Position numbers and translations under genes: made by a program. From an uncultured Tolumonas sp. (GTDB lineage: Bacteria > Pseudomonadota > Gammaproteobacteria > Enterobacterales > Aeromonadaceae), in contig NZ_OY782757.1 of the NCBI RefSeq assembly GCF_963678185.1, positions 1,065,001-1,129,000 on the forward strand: 64,000 nucleotides of DNA, given 5' to 3'. Under the pieces are notes generated by a model. That model had not been told where the DNA came from, searched no databases, and was given only the letters and a program-made list of their open reading frames with translations. Positions 45,321-54,575 of the stretch are shown piece by piece; the stretch's first letter is position 1, and every line of letters begins with the position of its first letter.

Positions 45321-45926
45321 ATGGAAGAGAACAGCGAACGCCAGCAACGTCATCAAGCTCGTCAACAACGTCTAAAAGAAAAAGTAGATGCCCGTATTGC
45401 TGCAGCACAAGATGAACGCGGACTGATGATCGTGATCACCGGTGATGGCAAAGGGAAAAGCACTTCCGGTTTTGGCACCGTTACGCGAGCCGTTGGCCAT
45501 GGCCTGAAAGCTGGTGTAGTGCAGTTTATCAAAGGCACATGGGAATGTGGTGAACGGGTATTATTACAAAAAGCCGGCGTTGAATTTTACATTATGGCCA
45601 CCGGCTTTACCTGGGAAACGCAAAGCCGTGAAAAAGATCAGCAAGCAGCACAACTCGTCTGGCAGGAAGCCAAACGGATGCTGTCCTCTGATGACTATGA
45701 TGTGGTGTTATTAGACGAATTGACGTATATGGCGGCTTATCATTATCTGGATGTTGACGAAATCGTCGCTGCCATCACCAATCGTCCGTTACACCAGCAT
45801 GTGATCATAACAGGTCGTGGCTGCCACCGAGCCTTGTTAGAAATTGCCGATACGGTCAGCGAAATTAAAAACGTCAAACATGCCTTTGACAGCGGAATCA
45901 AAGCACAAAAAGGTATCGACTGGTAA
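45321..45926 (+). CDS. btuR: Corrinoid adenosyltransferase (CobA/BtuR/CobO type)
   Basis: A 201-residue ATP:cob(I)alamin adenosyltransferase with P-loop GDGKGKST, then [27 protein letters not shown] and [21 protein letters not shown]. Its length fits E. coli BtuR. The frame is open upstream to 45237, inside cobC, but ATG 45321 after TTGGAGTG is the start, 13 nt past the cobC stop. It adenosylates salvaged corrinoids. Confidence 0.94.
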   Translation: MEENSERQQRHQARQQRLKEKVDARIAAAQDERGLMIVITGDGKGKSTSGFGTVTRAVGHGLKAGVVQFIKGTWECGERVLLQKAGVEFYIMATGFTWETQSREKDQQAAQLVWQEAKRMLSSDDYDVVLLDELTYMAAYHYLDVDEIVAAITNRPLHQHVIITGRGCHRALLEIADTVSEIKNVKHAFDSGIKAQKGIDW

Positions 45927-45988
45927 TAGTGGTAATCCATGGCGCGCATGGTTACCATTTGACGAGAAAAGAATTACAGGACATAACC

Positions 45989-46633
45989 ATGCTGCAATAC
46001 CAGATCATTCCCGTAACCGCCTTTCAGCAAAATTGCACTTTGCTTTGGTGTGATGAAACACACGAAGCTGCGCTCATCGATCCCGGTGGCGATATTGAGA
46101 AATTGCTGCAAGCAGTCGGGAAAAACAACCTGACATTGACCAAACTGCTACTGACTCATGGTCATCTTGATCACGTCGGCGGTGCTGACAAACTACGGAA
46201 ACGTACCGGCTGCCAGATCATCGGCCCACATCAAGCAGATGCCTTCTGGTTAAATGCTCTGCCAGCGCAATCTGAGATGTTCGGGTTTGCACATACCGAT
46301 GTTTTTACACCAGATGACTGGCTCACAGAAACTGAAACCGTGTCAGTTGGCAATCTGGAACTGCAGGTGCTGCATTGCCCTGGACACACGCCAGGCCATG
46401 TCGTGTTCTATCATGCAGCCAGTCAGCTGGCGATCGTCGGGGATGTGCTGTTTAACGGCTCTATCGGCCGGACCGATTTCCCGCAAGGAAACCATACCGA
46501 CCTGATCAATGCCATCACCAAAAAACTGTTACCACTCGGTGATGACGTTAAATTCATTCCGGGTCATGGCCCTATGTCGACATTAGGTCATGAGCGCGTC
46601 AGCAATCCTTATCTTTGCCAGCCTGTTTGGTAA
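45989..46633 (+). CDS. ycbL: Metallo-beta-lactamase-fold hydrolase (glyoxalase II-like)
   Basis: A 214-residue hydrolase with the metal motif THGHLDH, later [18 protein letters not shown] and [14 protein letters not shown]. Length and motifs match E. coli/Salmonella YcbL, a short type II glyoxalase cleaving S-lactoylglutathione-like thioesters. ATG 45989 follows ACAGGA; the longer frame at 45929 lacks support. It ends the cob gene run, before a terminator-like stem. Confidence 0.9.
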   Translation: MLQYQIIPVTAFQQNCTLLWCDETHEAALIDPGGDIEKLLQAVGKNNLTLTKLLLTHGHLDHVGGADKLRKRTGCQIIGPHQADAFWLNALPAQSEMFGFAHTDVFTPDDWLTETETVSVGNLELQVLHCPGHTPGHVVFYHAASQLAIVGDVLFNGSIGRTDFPQGNHTDLINAITKKLLPLGDDVKFIPGHGPMSTLGHERVSNPYLCQPVW

Positions 46634-46641
46634 TATTTCTG

Positions 46642-46670
46642 CCCTCAATTCGTGAATTCAGAATTGAGGG
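46642..46670. terminator. Convergent terminator between ycbL and LysR gene
   Basis: CCCTCAATTC (46642-46651), 9-nt loop, GAATTGAGGG (46661-46670), directly abutting the LysR stop. A 10-bp perfect stem between two converging genes. Confidence 0.65.
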
Positions 46671-47594
46671 TTACTTCACCCTCACCTGATTTTCTGTGAA
46701 ATTTTGCCGCATCAGCTGCACCATATCTTTGAGTTGCGGATCGTCTTGTCGTTCCCGCAACAGATAGATACCTATCGAACTCATGCGCTGCGTTTCAGAT
46801 AACGAAAGGCTGACAATATTGAATTGCCTGAAATAGCTTTCCATACTGCTTGGGAAAAACAAAATCGCATTGGTGTCTTCTAAGGTTTCAACACAAGCCT
46901 CAATGGTATTACTGGAATACACAATTTGTTCTTTCATATGCACTGAATTGCCATATTCCTGTCGGTATAACTCATCCATAACATGAGAATAGCGGCTTTC
47001 ATTCGGCGTCAGATGAATTGCCGGGTAATCCTTTAAATCATCAGTGGTACACGAGCGTAAAGCCAACGGATGGCTCGCCCTGACAAATGCTTTATGAGTC
47101 GTTTGGTATAACGGAATGAAAACCACTCCGGCATTACGACTGAGACCGTAAATCTCATTACCGACAGACAGATCCAGATCACCACTTAGCAGCTGATCCA
47201 TGAGGCGCAAATTATTACCAATTTCGGTGTGAATATTCGCCGAAGGGTGGCGTTGCCGGTAAGTCCTGACACTGTCTTTAACAAACAAATACCATTCCGC
47301 ATGGCCCGCCCCAACCTTTAATTCCCGCTCTAAACGTTCTTTCAAAAACTCGATTTTATTCAGAGTGTTGTCATGCAAACGCTGCATGATTCTCGCCTCT
47401 TCCAAGACGACATATCCGAACTCCGTCAACTCGACGCCACTGGAAGAACGGATCAGCAGTGGCACACCTAATGATTCCTCCAACCGCTTGATATTGATGC
47501 TCAGGGTCGATTGATTCATACAAAGTTTATTTGCCGCATGCGTCACATTTTTGAGTGTTGCGACTTCGAGGAATTGCCGTAAAACCTTGTCCAT
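46671..47594 (-). CDS. LysR-family regulator next to the alpha-galacturonidase gene
   Basis: A LysR regulator of 307 residues beginning MDKVLRQFLEVATL at ATG 47594, with AAGGA 8 nt upstream; the longer frame to 47642 is less likely. The DNA-binding helix (NVTHAANKLCMNQSTLSINI) and a LysR effector domain with DLSVGNEIYGLSR are visible. It is divergent from the GH4 gene at 47810 across 215 bp and probably controls it, with a uronate-type effector as a reasonable guess. Confidence 0.9.
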   Translation of the reverse strand: MDKVLRQFLEVATLKNVTHAANKLCMNQSTLSINIKRLEESLGVPLLIRSSSGVELTEFGYVVLEEARIMQRLHDNTLNKIEFLKERLERELKVGAGHAEWYLFVKDSVRTYRQRHPSANIHTEIGNNLRLMDQLLSGDLDLSVGNEIYGLSRNAGVVFIPLYQTTHKAFVRASHPLALRSCTTDDLKDYPAIHLTPNESRYSHVMDELYRQEYGNSVHMKEQIVYSSNTIEACVETLEDTNAILFFPSSMESYFRQFNIVSLSLSETQRMSSIGIYLLRERQDDPQLKDMVQLMRQNFTENQVRVK

Positions 47595-47809
47595 GATCAC
47601 AGTCCTTAGCCATGAAATTGATTTAATCAATCTTAAAGCCAAAAACTACCATTTCCTAAATGCCTGTGCACTCCCTAATATCATTGGCAAGCGGGCATTT
47701 ACACCCAAGATCGACGGGAAGAAATTCATCTCATGCCAGATCTTCATGAATGCCAGTGTTAATTCAACTTAATGAAACAAACACAAACTGATTTATCAGG
47801 AGACTTTTC

Positions 47810-49171
47810 ATGACCACCAAAATCGTTCTTATCGGTGCAGGTAGTGCTCAATTCGGTTATGGCACATTAGGGGATATTTTTCAGAGCAAAACACTGGCAG
47901 GCAGTGAGATCATCTTGCACGATATCAATCCCAAAGCGTTGGCATTAACAGAAGATACCGCCCGCCGTTTTATTGCAGAAAAAAATTTGCCATTCACTAT
48001 CAGCGCAACCACCAATCGCAAAGAGGCATTGAAAGATGCCAGCTTTATTATGATCTCAATTGAAGTTGGTGATCGATTTGCGCTGTGGGATATGGACTGG
48101 CAATTACCGCAACAATATGGCATCAAGCAAGTTTATGGTGAAAATGGCGGCCCCGGTGGTTTATTCCATTCCCTGCGCATCATCCCACCTATTCTGGCGA
48201 TCTGTGAAGACATCGCAGCTATCTGCCCGGATGCCTGGATCTTCAACTATTCCAACCCAATGAGCCGTATTTGTACTACCGTACACCGTAAATTTCCGCA
48301 ATTGAACTTCATTGGCATGTGCCATGAAATTGCATCACTAGAACGTTACCTGCCAGAGATCTTAAATACGCCCTTTGAAAATTTAGCGGTGCGTGCCGGT
48401 GGGTTGAACCATTTCAGTGTGCTGCTGAATGCCAATTATCGCGATTCAGGTAAAGATGCTTATGCAGATATTCGTGCTAAAGCGCCCGCTTACTTTGAGA
48501 AATTACCGGGTTTTACCGATATCCTTAATTACACCCGTAAACATGGCAAATTAATCGAAACTGAAGGCGCTACTGAGCGTGATGCGATGGGCGGCATTGA
48601 TAGCGCTTATCCTTGGGCAGACAGAACACTGTTTAAGGAAATTTTAGAGAAATTTAACTATCTACCCATCACTGGTGACAGCCATTTTGGTGAATATATC
48701 CGCTGGGCTTATGAAGTCAGCGATCACCGCGGCATTCTCGATTTCTATGCGTTCTACCGCAATTACCTCGGCCATATTGAACCGAAAATTGAGTTGAAAC
48801 TCAAAGAGCGAGTGGTTCCAATCATTGAAGGTATTCTCACTAATTCAGGTTATGAAGAAGCCGCAGTGAATATTCCGAACAAAGGTTATATCAAACAGTT
48901 ACCAGAGTTTATCTCTGTGGAAGTGCCAGCGATTATCGACAGCAAAGGTATTCACGGTATTAAACTGGATATGCCCGCAGGCATTGGTGGGTTGTTAGCC
49001 AATCAGGTGGCTGTGCATGATTTGACGGCGGAAGCGGTGTTAAACCAATCGAGGGAACTGGTTATTCAGGCATTGCTGGTCGACTCTGTTAATGATAAAT
49101 GCCGCTGCATCCCCGAGTTGGTTGATCTGATGATTTCACGCCAATCACCGTATCTCGACTATCTGAAATAA
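47810..49171 (+). CDS. lplD: GH4 family NAD-dependent glycosidase, probable alpha-galacturonidase
   Basis: A 453-residue GH4 enzyme, which uses NAD+ and a divalent metal in a redox-assisted hydrolysis. The NAD loop is VLIGAGSAQFG; N151-area FNYSNPMSR and the metal-binding C171-H172-E173 (GMCHEIASLE) and N200-H201 (GGLNHFS) are present. Within GH4 the triplet after Cys separates subfamilies. CHE marks the LplD-type alpha-galacturonidases, unlike CHS (alpha-glucosidase/galactosidase), CHG (glucuronidase) or CN (phospho-glycosidases). It should act on galacturonate oligomers from pectin. An AGGAG site precedes the ATG. No uptake or uronate-catabolic gene is adjacent. Confidence 0.88.
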   Translation: MTTKIVLIGAGSAQFGYGTLGDIFQSKTLAGSEIILHDINPKALALTEDTARRFIAEKNLPFTISATTNRKEALKDASFIMISIEVGDRFALWDMDWQLPQQYGIKQVYGENGGPGGLFHSLRIIPPILAICEDIAAICPDAWIFNYSNPMSRICTTVHRKFPQLNFIGMCHEIASLERYLPEILNTPFENLAVRAGGLNHFSVLLNANYRDSGKDAYADIRAKAPAYFEKLPGFTDILNYTRKHGKLIETEGATERDAMGGIDSAYPWADRTLFKEILEKFNYLPITGDSHFGEYIRWAYEVSDHRGILDFYAFYRNYLGHIEPKIELKLKERVVPIIEGILTNSGYEEAAVNIPNKGYIKQLPEFISVEVPAIIDSKGIHGIKLDMPAGIGGLLANQVAVHDLTAEAVLNQSRELVIQALLVDSVNDKCRCIPELVDLMISRQSPYLDYLK

Positions 49172-49184
49172 TTGCTATAAAGAC

Positions 49185-49215
49185 AGAAGGCGTAATTAAC
49201 TTAGTTACGCCTTCT
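49185..49215. terminator. Convergent terminator between GH4 and mlaA
   Basis: AGAAGGCGTAA (49185-49195), 9-nt loop, TTACGCCTTCT (49205-49215). An 11-bp perfect stem between converging genes; T-rich on both sides. Confidence 0.8.
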
Positions 49216-49222
49216 TGTTTAT

Positions 49223-50065
49223 TCATTTATTATCAATTTCATCTAAATATTTTTCAACTTCAGCATCTGCCGCCGGGTCACTTTTTGTCGCGCCCCCCAT
49301 TTCTGCCGCTTTTTTGCCCTGCACCTTAGCTTCTTCATACTGCAAATAAAAATCGCGGGTAGTCACATAAGGATCAAACGCGTTATCAATAATAGATTCT
49401 TGATCGATCACTTTCGAGCGAGCATCTAAACCATCAATGGCAAATTTCGCAAGGGTAACTGACGTACCCATATAGCTGTACGGCCAGTAAAGATTATCTA
49501 TCACCCGGCCAATCCCACTACGCAACGTCATTGGGCCAGCAACCGGGATCATAAAATACGGCCCCTGCGTAACTTTAGCGCGCCCCAGCACGGTCGACAT
49601 CGTCATTCTATGCCGATCAATGCCCATGTCAGTTGCAATATCAAACAAACCCAACATACCAACAGTAGAGTTCAAAGAAAAACGCGCCAAACTGGCACCT
49701 GAATGTTTAACTTCGCCTAATAACATGTTATTCACGACATTATTTGGTTCTTCTAAGTTGTTAACGAAGTTACTTACCCCCGTACGGAACGGTGTAGGAA
49801 CCCACTTAACATAACCATGAACAACGGGACGCAGCACATGCTTATCCATAATGTCATAATTAAACCACCACATTGCACGGTTGAATGTAGGGAACGAGTC
49901 GGTTGAACCACCAGGCCCTGAAGGATAATCAGAAGAAATATGTGTTGCCAGAATATCTGGCTGAGCCGGTGCGCGATTTTCTGTAACTGTGGCAGCAGAC
50001 GCTGCCGTTGTATAAGAAAAAAGCCCACAGACTATAACTGATAACAGTTTTCGAATTGGCATCAT
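49223..50065 (-). CDS. mlaA: MlaA/VacJ-family outer-membrane phospholipid-transport protein
   Basis: A 280-residue member of the MlaA (VacJ) family, which removes misplaced phospholipids from the outer leaflet and hands them to MlaC. Characteristic stretches: DSFPTFNRAMWWFNYDIMDKHVLRPV, VSNFVNNLEEPNNVVNNMLLGE, RFSLNSTVGMLGLFDIA, GPYFMIPVAGPMTLR. The start may be the first or second of two adjacent ATGs. The signal peptide ends at about SAFSYTTAASA-like residues; the only early Cys sits in VIVCGL, which is not a standard lipobox. The protein may thus be an unlipidated form. No mlaBCDEF genes are in the window. Confidence 0.88.
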   Translation of the reverse strand: MMPIRKLLSVIVCGLFSYTTAASAATVTENRAPAQPDILATHISSDYPSGPGGSTDSFPTFNRAMWWFNYDIMDKHVLRPVVHGYVKWVPTPFRTGVSNFVNNLEEPNNVVNNMLLGEVKHSGASLARFSLNSTVGMLGLFDIATDMGIDRHRMTMSTVLGRAKVTQGPYFMIPVAGPMTLRSGIGRVIDNLYWPYSYMGTSVTLAKFAIDGLDARSKVIDQESIIDNAFDPYVTTRDFYLQYEEAKVQGKKAAEMGGATKSDPAADAEVEKYLDEIDNK

Positions 50066-50211
50066 GATAATGTTCTAAGCTCCCGTTTGTTCGGTGAAGC
50101 ATTCCATAGGCAAGTATGCAGATAAAACTAAACCAGGGAATTTATTTGCCGATAGAAATAAGTATGCCAGCACACGCCAACTCATTCAAAATTAAATGAC
50201 ATTAATGCCTT

Positions 50212-52470
50212 ATGCCGGAAGATAAACTGAATAATATTGACCGTTTCAGCACCAACCCTCTTTCATCGAACGGAGGTGCTACGCTATTAAATTCAGACTC
50301 AGAAACAACTGACGCAACATTCGCGTCATTATCCAATCGTTACCAAGCGGTGCAGGAGTTAGTCGGGCAATTAAGCAAAGCCCAAGGCCGGTTGCCGACA
50401 GAAGTGGACCAGAAACTACAAGCACTATTACAGCAATTAAATATTGAACGACAATCACTGAGTGACAGTATTACTGATCCACAGCCAGGAAAAACAGAGA
50501 CGACCACAATAGCGCAGCCCAACACAGAACAACAACAATCACTGCGCCAATTAAGCACACTGCTTAGTCAAACTCCTGCCACATCTCTGCCTGCAGCACT
50601 AAAAACTGATGTTGGAACACGTATCACCGGCGATGTTTTATATTCAACGCTCGTGAAATTAATGCAGCAACAACCAGCCACATTGGGTCCTGATACTGCG
50701 TTAGGGAAAAATATACTGAACTACCTGTTACAATCACAATTGGCCTTAACTCAGGATCATTGGCAAAATCTACCGATCCCCTTAAAAGCTCAGCTCACTC
50801 AATCAGGTATTTTGCCGCCAACCGCTGTAGCAACCCCACCACAACGGCAACTGATACAACAGATTACCTCACAAATTTTCAGTTTACTGGCACAACCCAA
50901 AAGCGCACCAACAATGTCTGCAACACTATTAGCAGTAAATAGTAGCAAAACCGCGGTAGCGTTGAGTGAACAAAATGTTCAATCGAATGACGTTCAACAG
51001 CAAACTACTTTACAAAGTGGCGCAAGTAATGTGCGCAATATCGATTTGGCTTTAAAAACCTTCCTGCAATCATTACCACAAGAAACAGCGTCATTACCAC
51101 AACCCGTTAAAGAACTGATTCAGCAGCTGCGAAGTTTATTGCAGCAACCAATGTCTAATTCCAGCAGCAATGAGTCACTACAAACCTCATTGCCAAACCG
51201 TTTACAACCGGTAGTAAATAACCCTTTAGTCAATGAAATTAATAATCGACCAGCTACGACTATCAGTATTAATCGAATTCAAAATGCGCTGAATACACTC
51301 AACACACCAACTGCCTCTGGAAACACGAGCATAAGCACAACCAATAGCCCGGTATTGCCTATCGATTCCAAAACAGTCGATATTTTAAATCGCTGGTTAC
51401 TCCAGTTAGCAGCACCAAAGATCATGCAGTCTCCCGAATTATTGACACAAATAAAAACAATGTCACCAATGCCGATTTGGTTACCTGCCACCACAGATGA
51501 ATGGCATCAGTATCAAAATAGCTTTGAATCTCTACAAGAGACTACATTACAACTTGTCCAACAATTGCAAGCAGCGGTATCAGTAACTACATCACCAATG
51601 TCAGCCAATGATGCCTTGTCCAAGACAACAACCGGCATTCAAAATGAAAATAGTATTTTGCCCATTCAAGCGATCAGCCGAAATGATAAAGGGAATAACA
51701 TTGCCGTTCTGCAACAACTACTAACCTCTTTGCAGCAAGGCTTACCGCGTTTAAGCTCGCCTGCTTCTACGGAGACGTTACCAGTTAGCCTGAATTCGGC
51801 CGCAGAACTTTTATTGCAACAATTCAGCTCACCGTTGCAAACCAGTGATCATGTGCGTAGTTGGATGCAATTTTTATTACAGCCGCTCGATAGTGATGGT
51901 GCTTACGGCAAAGCAATGCAGCAATGGTTAGTACAACTACTTCAACTGCGAGCAAAAACAAATCAAACTGCACAACAAACTAAATCAAACACAACAGAAC
52001 AAAATCACCTGCAAAACCAGCTAAATGCATTAGATAAACTTAGCGAACAGAGTGTAGAGTCATTTCGAATGCCGCCACAACCTACACCAGGTAGTAATGG
52101 TCAATTACCCTCTTTACTACATTTACCCTTGCCACCACAAAATACTGGTGAGGAGCCTGGTTCACTGAATTTACAGAGAAATACGCGGGAAGATAATGAG
52201 CGTGGCTGGAATATTTCACTGTCTCTCGAACCTGGTAAATTAGGCCCCATTCGTTTTCAAGCGCGTATTGCGTTACCCGAAATAACGCTCTCCATCGTGG
52301 CAGAAAAAACAGCTACTGTGGATTTAATTAAACAAACCTATCCATTATTGGAACAGCGATTTCAAGCGCTTGGGTTAACACCACAAACTTTGCAAATACG
52401 TCAGGGAAAAATAAAAAAAGAAACATCGACATCACCTAACCCATCATCCGGATTTTCAATAAAGGTTTAG
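50212..52470 (+). CDS. FliK-like flagellar hook-length control domain protein
   Basis: A 752-residue, Gln/Thr/Ser-rich, low-complexity protein with a C-terminal Flg_hook domain at about residues 655-730 (GWNISLSLEPGKLGPIRFQARI, then LPEITLSIVAEK and QTLQIRQGKI). The long disordered N-terminus and C-terminal domain are the plan of FliK proteins. It lies 2 bp before an FlhB-C-terminal-like gene and faces the polar chemotaxis operon, not a hook-basal-body cluster. It may be an accessory FliK paralogue; the main FliK would be elsewhere. Confidence 0.82.
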   Translation: MPEDKLNNIDRFSTNPLSSNGGATLLNSDSETTDATFASLSNRYQAVQELVGQLSKAQGRLPTEVDQKLQALLQQLNIERQSLSDSITDPQPGKTETTTIAQPNTEQQQSLRQLSTLLSQTPATSLPAALKTDVGTRITGDVLYSTLVKLMQQQPATLGPDTALGKNILNYLLQSQLALTQDHWQNLPIPLKAQLTQSGILPPTAVATPPQRQLIQQITSQIFSLLAQPKSAPTMSATLLAVNSSKTAVALSEQNVQSNDVQQQTTLQSGASNVRNIDLALKTFLQSLPQETASLPQPVKELIQQLRSLLQQPMSNSSSNESLQTSLPNRLQPVVNNPLVNEINNRPATTISINRIQNALNTLNTPTASGNTSISTTNSPVLPIDSKTVDILNRWLLQLAAPKIMQSPELLTQIKTMSPMPIWLPATTDEWHQYQNSFESLQETTLQLVQQLQAAVSVTTSPMSANDALSKTTTGIQNENSILPIQAISRNDKGNNIAVLQQLLTSLQQGLPRLSSPASTETLPVSLNSAAELLLQQFSSPLQTSDHVRSWMQFLLQPLDSDGAYGKAMQQWLVQLLQLRAKTNQTAQQTKSNTTEQNHLQNQLNALDKLSEQSVESFRMPPQPTPGSNGQLPSLLHLPLPPQNTGEEPGSLNLQRNTREDNERGWNISLSLEPGKLGPIRFQARIALPEITLSIVAEKTATVDLIKQTYPLLEQRFQALGLTPQTLQIRQGKIKKETSTSPNPSSGFSIKV

Positions 52471-52472
52471 CT

Positions 52473-52778
52473 ATGCCCAAAAATACAGAATTAGTAGGAT
52501 TAACTTATGATGGTGATAAAGCACCCTTTGTTAGCCAAAGAGCCCGCGGATCGGCAGCAGAACAGATATTATCGTTAGCTGCAGAACAAGGTATGTATAT
52601 ACATCAAGATCCAGAATTACTGGAAAGATTGGCCATTTTGCAGGATGGTGATGCAATTCCACCGGCTTTATTTGTAGTTATTGCAGAAATTCTGGCTTAT
52701 TCGTATGTGTTGCAAGGAAAAACGCCAGAACATTGGCGCCGCGCTGATGGCAGCACCGCTATCGATATTCGTCGTTAA
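52473..52778 (+). CDS. FlhB C-terminal-domain homologue
   Basis: A 101-residue protein equivalent to the cytoplasmic C-terminal domain of FlhB/YscU, without the membrane part or the NPTH self-cleavage site. Shared features: VGLTYDGDKAPFV at the start, GMYIHQDPELLERL and IPPALFVVIAEILAYSYVL. Such stand-alone proteins can replace the FlhB tail in export switching. It is coupled to the FliK-like gene, whose usual partner is exactly this domain. Its stop codon overlaps that of the convergent gene. Confidence 0.85.
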   Translation: MPKNTELVGLTYDGDKAPFVSQRARGSAAEQILSLAAEQGMYIHQDPELLERLAILQDGDAIPPALFVVIAEILAYSYVLQGKTPEHWRRADGSTAIDIRR

Positions 52779-53194
52779 TTACCAGAGCGATGCTTATGCA
52801 GCGAAAGGAGCAGCTCGGCTTCGGCTTTAGGAAGTTCGCATTCCTGCATAATCTCTTCAATACCAGCACCTAACTCAACCATTTTAACGGCACGGCTGTA
52901 CAATTTATTTTCTGGTGTTTGAACGCTCATTTCTTGCTGTACTTCATTCAGCGCAACTAGCTTACGTTCCAATTCAATCAGCTTTTGGCCTGCGCCAAGT
53001 GATACAGATTGAAGTTCACCAAATTTCTTTTTACTACTATCGCGAGTTTTAATTAATTCTTTCACGATCAGCTCCATCGCATGCTGGACGCGATAGAGCC
53101 GACGAATATGAAATGCAGCGACACCTAAGCCAATCGCCATACCAATCGACACAACAATCAATGAAATAAGCCAAGGTTGTGATAAATAATCCAT
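52775..53194 (-). CDS. DUF2802 membrane-anchored coiled-coil protein
   Basis: A 139-residue protein with one N-terminal membrane helix (about 8-28), a coiled-coil middle (about 45-95) and a C-terminal helical motif (YSRAVKMVELGAGIEEIMQECELPKAEAELLLSL) of DUF2802 type. It is found at the end of polar-flagellum chemotaxis operons in many gammaproteobacteria and vaguely resembles the Bacillus swarming protein SwrB. Its function here is unknown. It is separated from cheW by 76 bp. Confidence 0.8.
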   Translation of the reverse strand: MDYLSQPWLISLIVVSIGMAIGLGVAAFHIRRLYRVQHAMELIVKELIKTRDSSKKKFGELQSVSLGAGQKLIELERKLVALNEVQQEMSVQTPENKLYSRAVKMVELGAGIEEIMQECELPKAEAELLLSLHKHRSGN

Positions 53195-53270
53195 TTTCTA
53201 AATTACCGTTACCGTTTCACAACCCGCTTTATACACAAAAAACTATAAATACTCACCTTAAAGATGAGTA

Positions 53271-53759
53271 TCAAAGCATACTCAGTTCGCCCCACTCATC
53301 ATCAGAGAGCAGTTTGTTCAAATCAACCAAAATTAACAACTCACCATCGCGGTTGCTAACACCCTGGATGAATTTAGAACTTTCTTCAGTGCCAACACTC
53401 GGTGCCATATCAATTTCAGAAGCACGCAGGTAAACAACTTCAGCCACGCTATCAACCATGATACCTAAAACTTGTTTCTCGGCTTCAATGATAACGATAC
53501 GGGAATTATCCGTGATCTCTGCAGGCTCTAAACCAAAGCGCGAGCGAGTATCGATAACTGTAACAACATTGCCCCGCAGATTGATAATACCCAACACGAA
53601 ATCCGGTGCCCCTGGAACAGGCGCGATGTCGGTATAACGCAGCACTTCCTGCACCTGCATAACATTAATGCCATAAGTTTCGCGATCCAGCTGAAAGGTA
53701 ACCCACTGCAGGACTTCATCTTCGGCAACATTTTGAGCCAGATTTCTCTTTTGATTCAT
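53271..53759 (-). CDS. cheW: Chemotaxis adaptor CheW
   Basis: A 162-residue CheW linking receptors to the CheA kinase. Motifs: QWVTFQLDRETYGINVMQVQEVLRY, GIINLRGNVVTVIDTRSRFG, IMVDSVAEVVYL and FIQGVSNRDGELLILVDLNKLL. Its length matches gammaproteobacterial CheW. It lies 69 bp after parP at the end of the chemotaxis operon. Confidence 0.95.
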   Translation of the reverse strand: MNQKRNLAQNVAEDEVLQWVTFQLDRETYGINVMQVQEVLRYTDIAPVPGAPDFVLGIINLRGNVVTVIDTRSRFGLEPAEITDNSRIVIIEAEKQVLGIMVDSVAEVVYLRASEIDMAPSVGTEESSKFIQGVSNRDGELLILVDLNKLLSDDEWGELSML

Positions 53760-53828
53760 AGTGATTTTCCCTTCCTCGCCAATTCAGCTTCCCCATTAAA
53801 ACTAGCAATAATATGCCAATCTAGCGAG

Positions 53829-54575
53829 TTACTGACCATCTATATTCACGCCACTTTGTAATAGTGTGAGCAACTCCTGAACATGCAGCAGTGCGCACCG
53901 CTTTTCTTTTACCATTCCAGCCAACCAAGGACGCTTTCCTGGTTTATCGCGCCATTTGATCTGTTCATAACGTAAGGTTTCTGTGCCAATCAATGTATGG
54001 CTCTCAATCCCCCATTGGCTTTCGCCCAACATGACTAGATATTGATAATCTTCATTATTTTGCTGCTCTGGCATAAACCAGCGGGTACTATCAACGACAT
54101 TTAATTGCGTATCCCGATGAGTCATTACACCTGAAAACCATTCTGGCTTACCAAATAACGGTGTTACCTTTTGCAATTGATGAATGCCACCTAAATCAGT
54201 GAGTGGTACAGCAAAGGTAATACCTGAAACAGTAAAAAACAGCGCAGGAAATTCTTTTTCAGGTGAAATATTTTGCCATACAGGCTCAGGTTGTTCAGAT
54301 TCAACCTCAACCGGAACAGCAATGATGGCTGGTTCTTCATGTGCTTCCACAACATTAGTAACTGTCGACAACAGTTGGTTGAGTTGTAGTGTTCTTTCTT
54401 GAGTGACAACCGCTGGTTCAGCAACTGGTAGTTCTGGTTCAGGAATAGCCATTCGAGCAGGTTGAATAGCCATAGGTGTTTCAGAGGGATCTGATTTAAC
54501 CTCAGAGGTATCAACATCATTCAGCAAAGACTGAAAGTAGTCTTGCATGGCTTTCGCCTGAGAGGCTTGACTCAT
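53829..54575 (-). CDS. parP: CheW-domain chemotaxis-array localisation protein ParP
   Basis: A 248-residue protein with a variable acidic/Pro-rich N-terminus (about 1-115) and a C-terminal CheW-like domain (about 120-240: PALFFTVSGITFAVPLTDLGGI, VMTHRDTQLNVVDSTRWFM). Its position after parC, with a 4-nt overlap, and before cheW is that of Vibrio ParP, which binds CheA and receptors and tethers arrays to the pole. The assignment rests on domain plan and gene order. Confidence 0.85.
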   Translation of the reverse strand: MSQASQAKAMQDYFQSLLNDVDTSEVKSDPSETPMAIQPARMAIPEPELPVAEPAVVTQERTLQLNQLLSTVTNVVEAHEEPAIIAVPVEVESEQPEPVWQNISPEKEFPALFFTVSGITFAVPLTDLGGIHQLQKVTPLFGKPEWFSGVMTHRDTQLNVVDSTRWFMPEQQNNEDYQYLVMLGESQWGIESHTLIGTETLRYEQIKWRDKPGKRPWLAGMVKEKRCALLHVQELLTLLQSGVNIDGQ

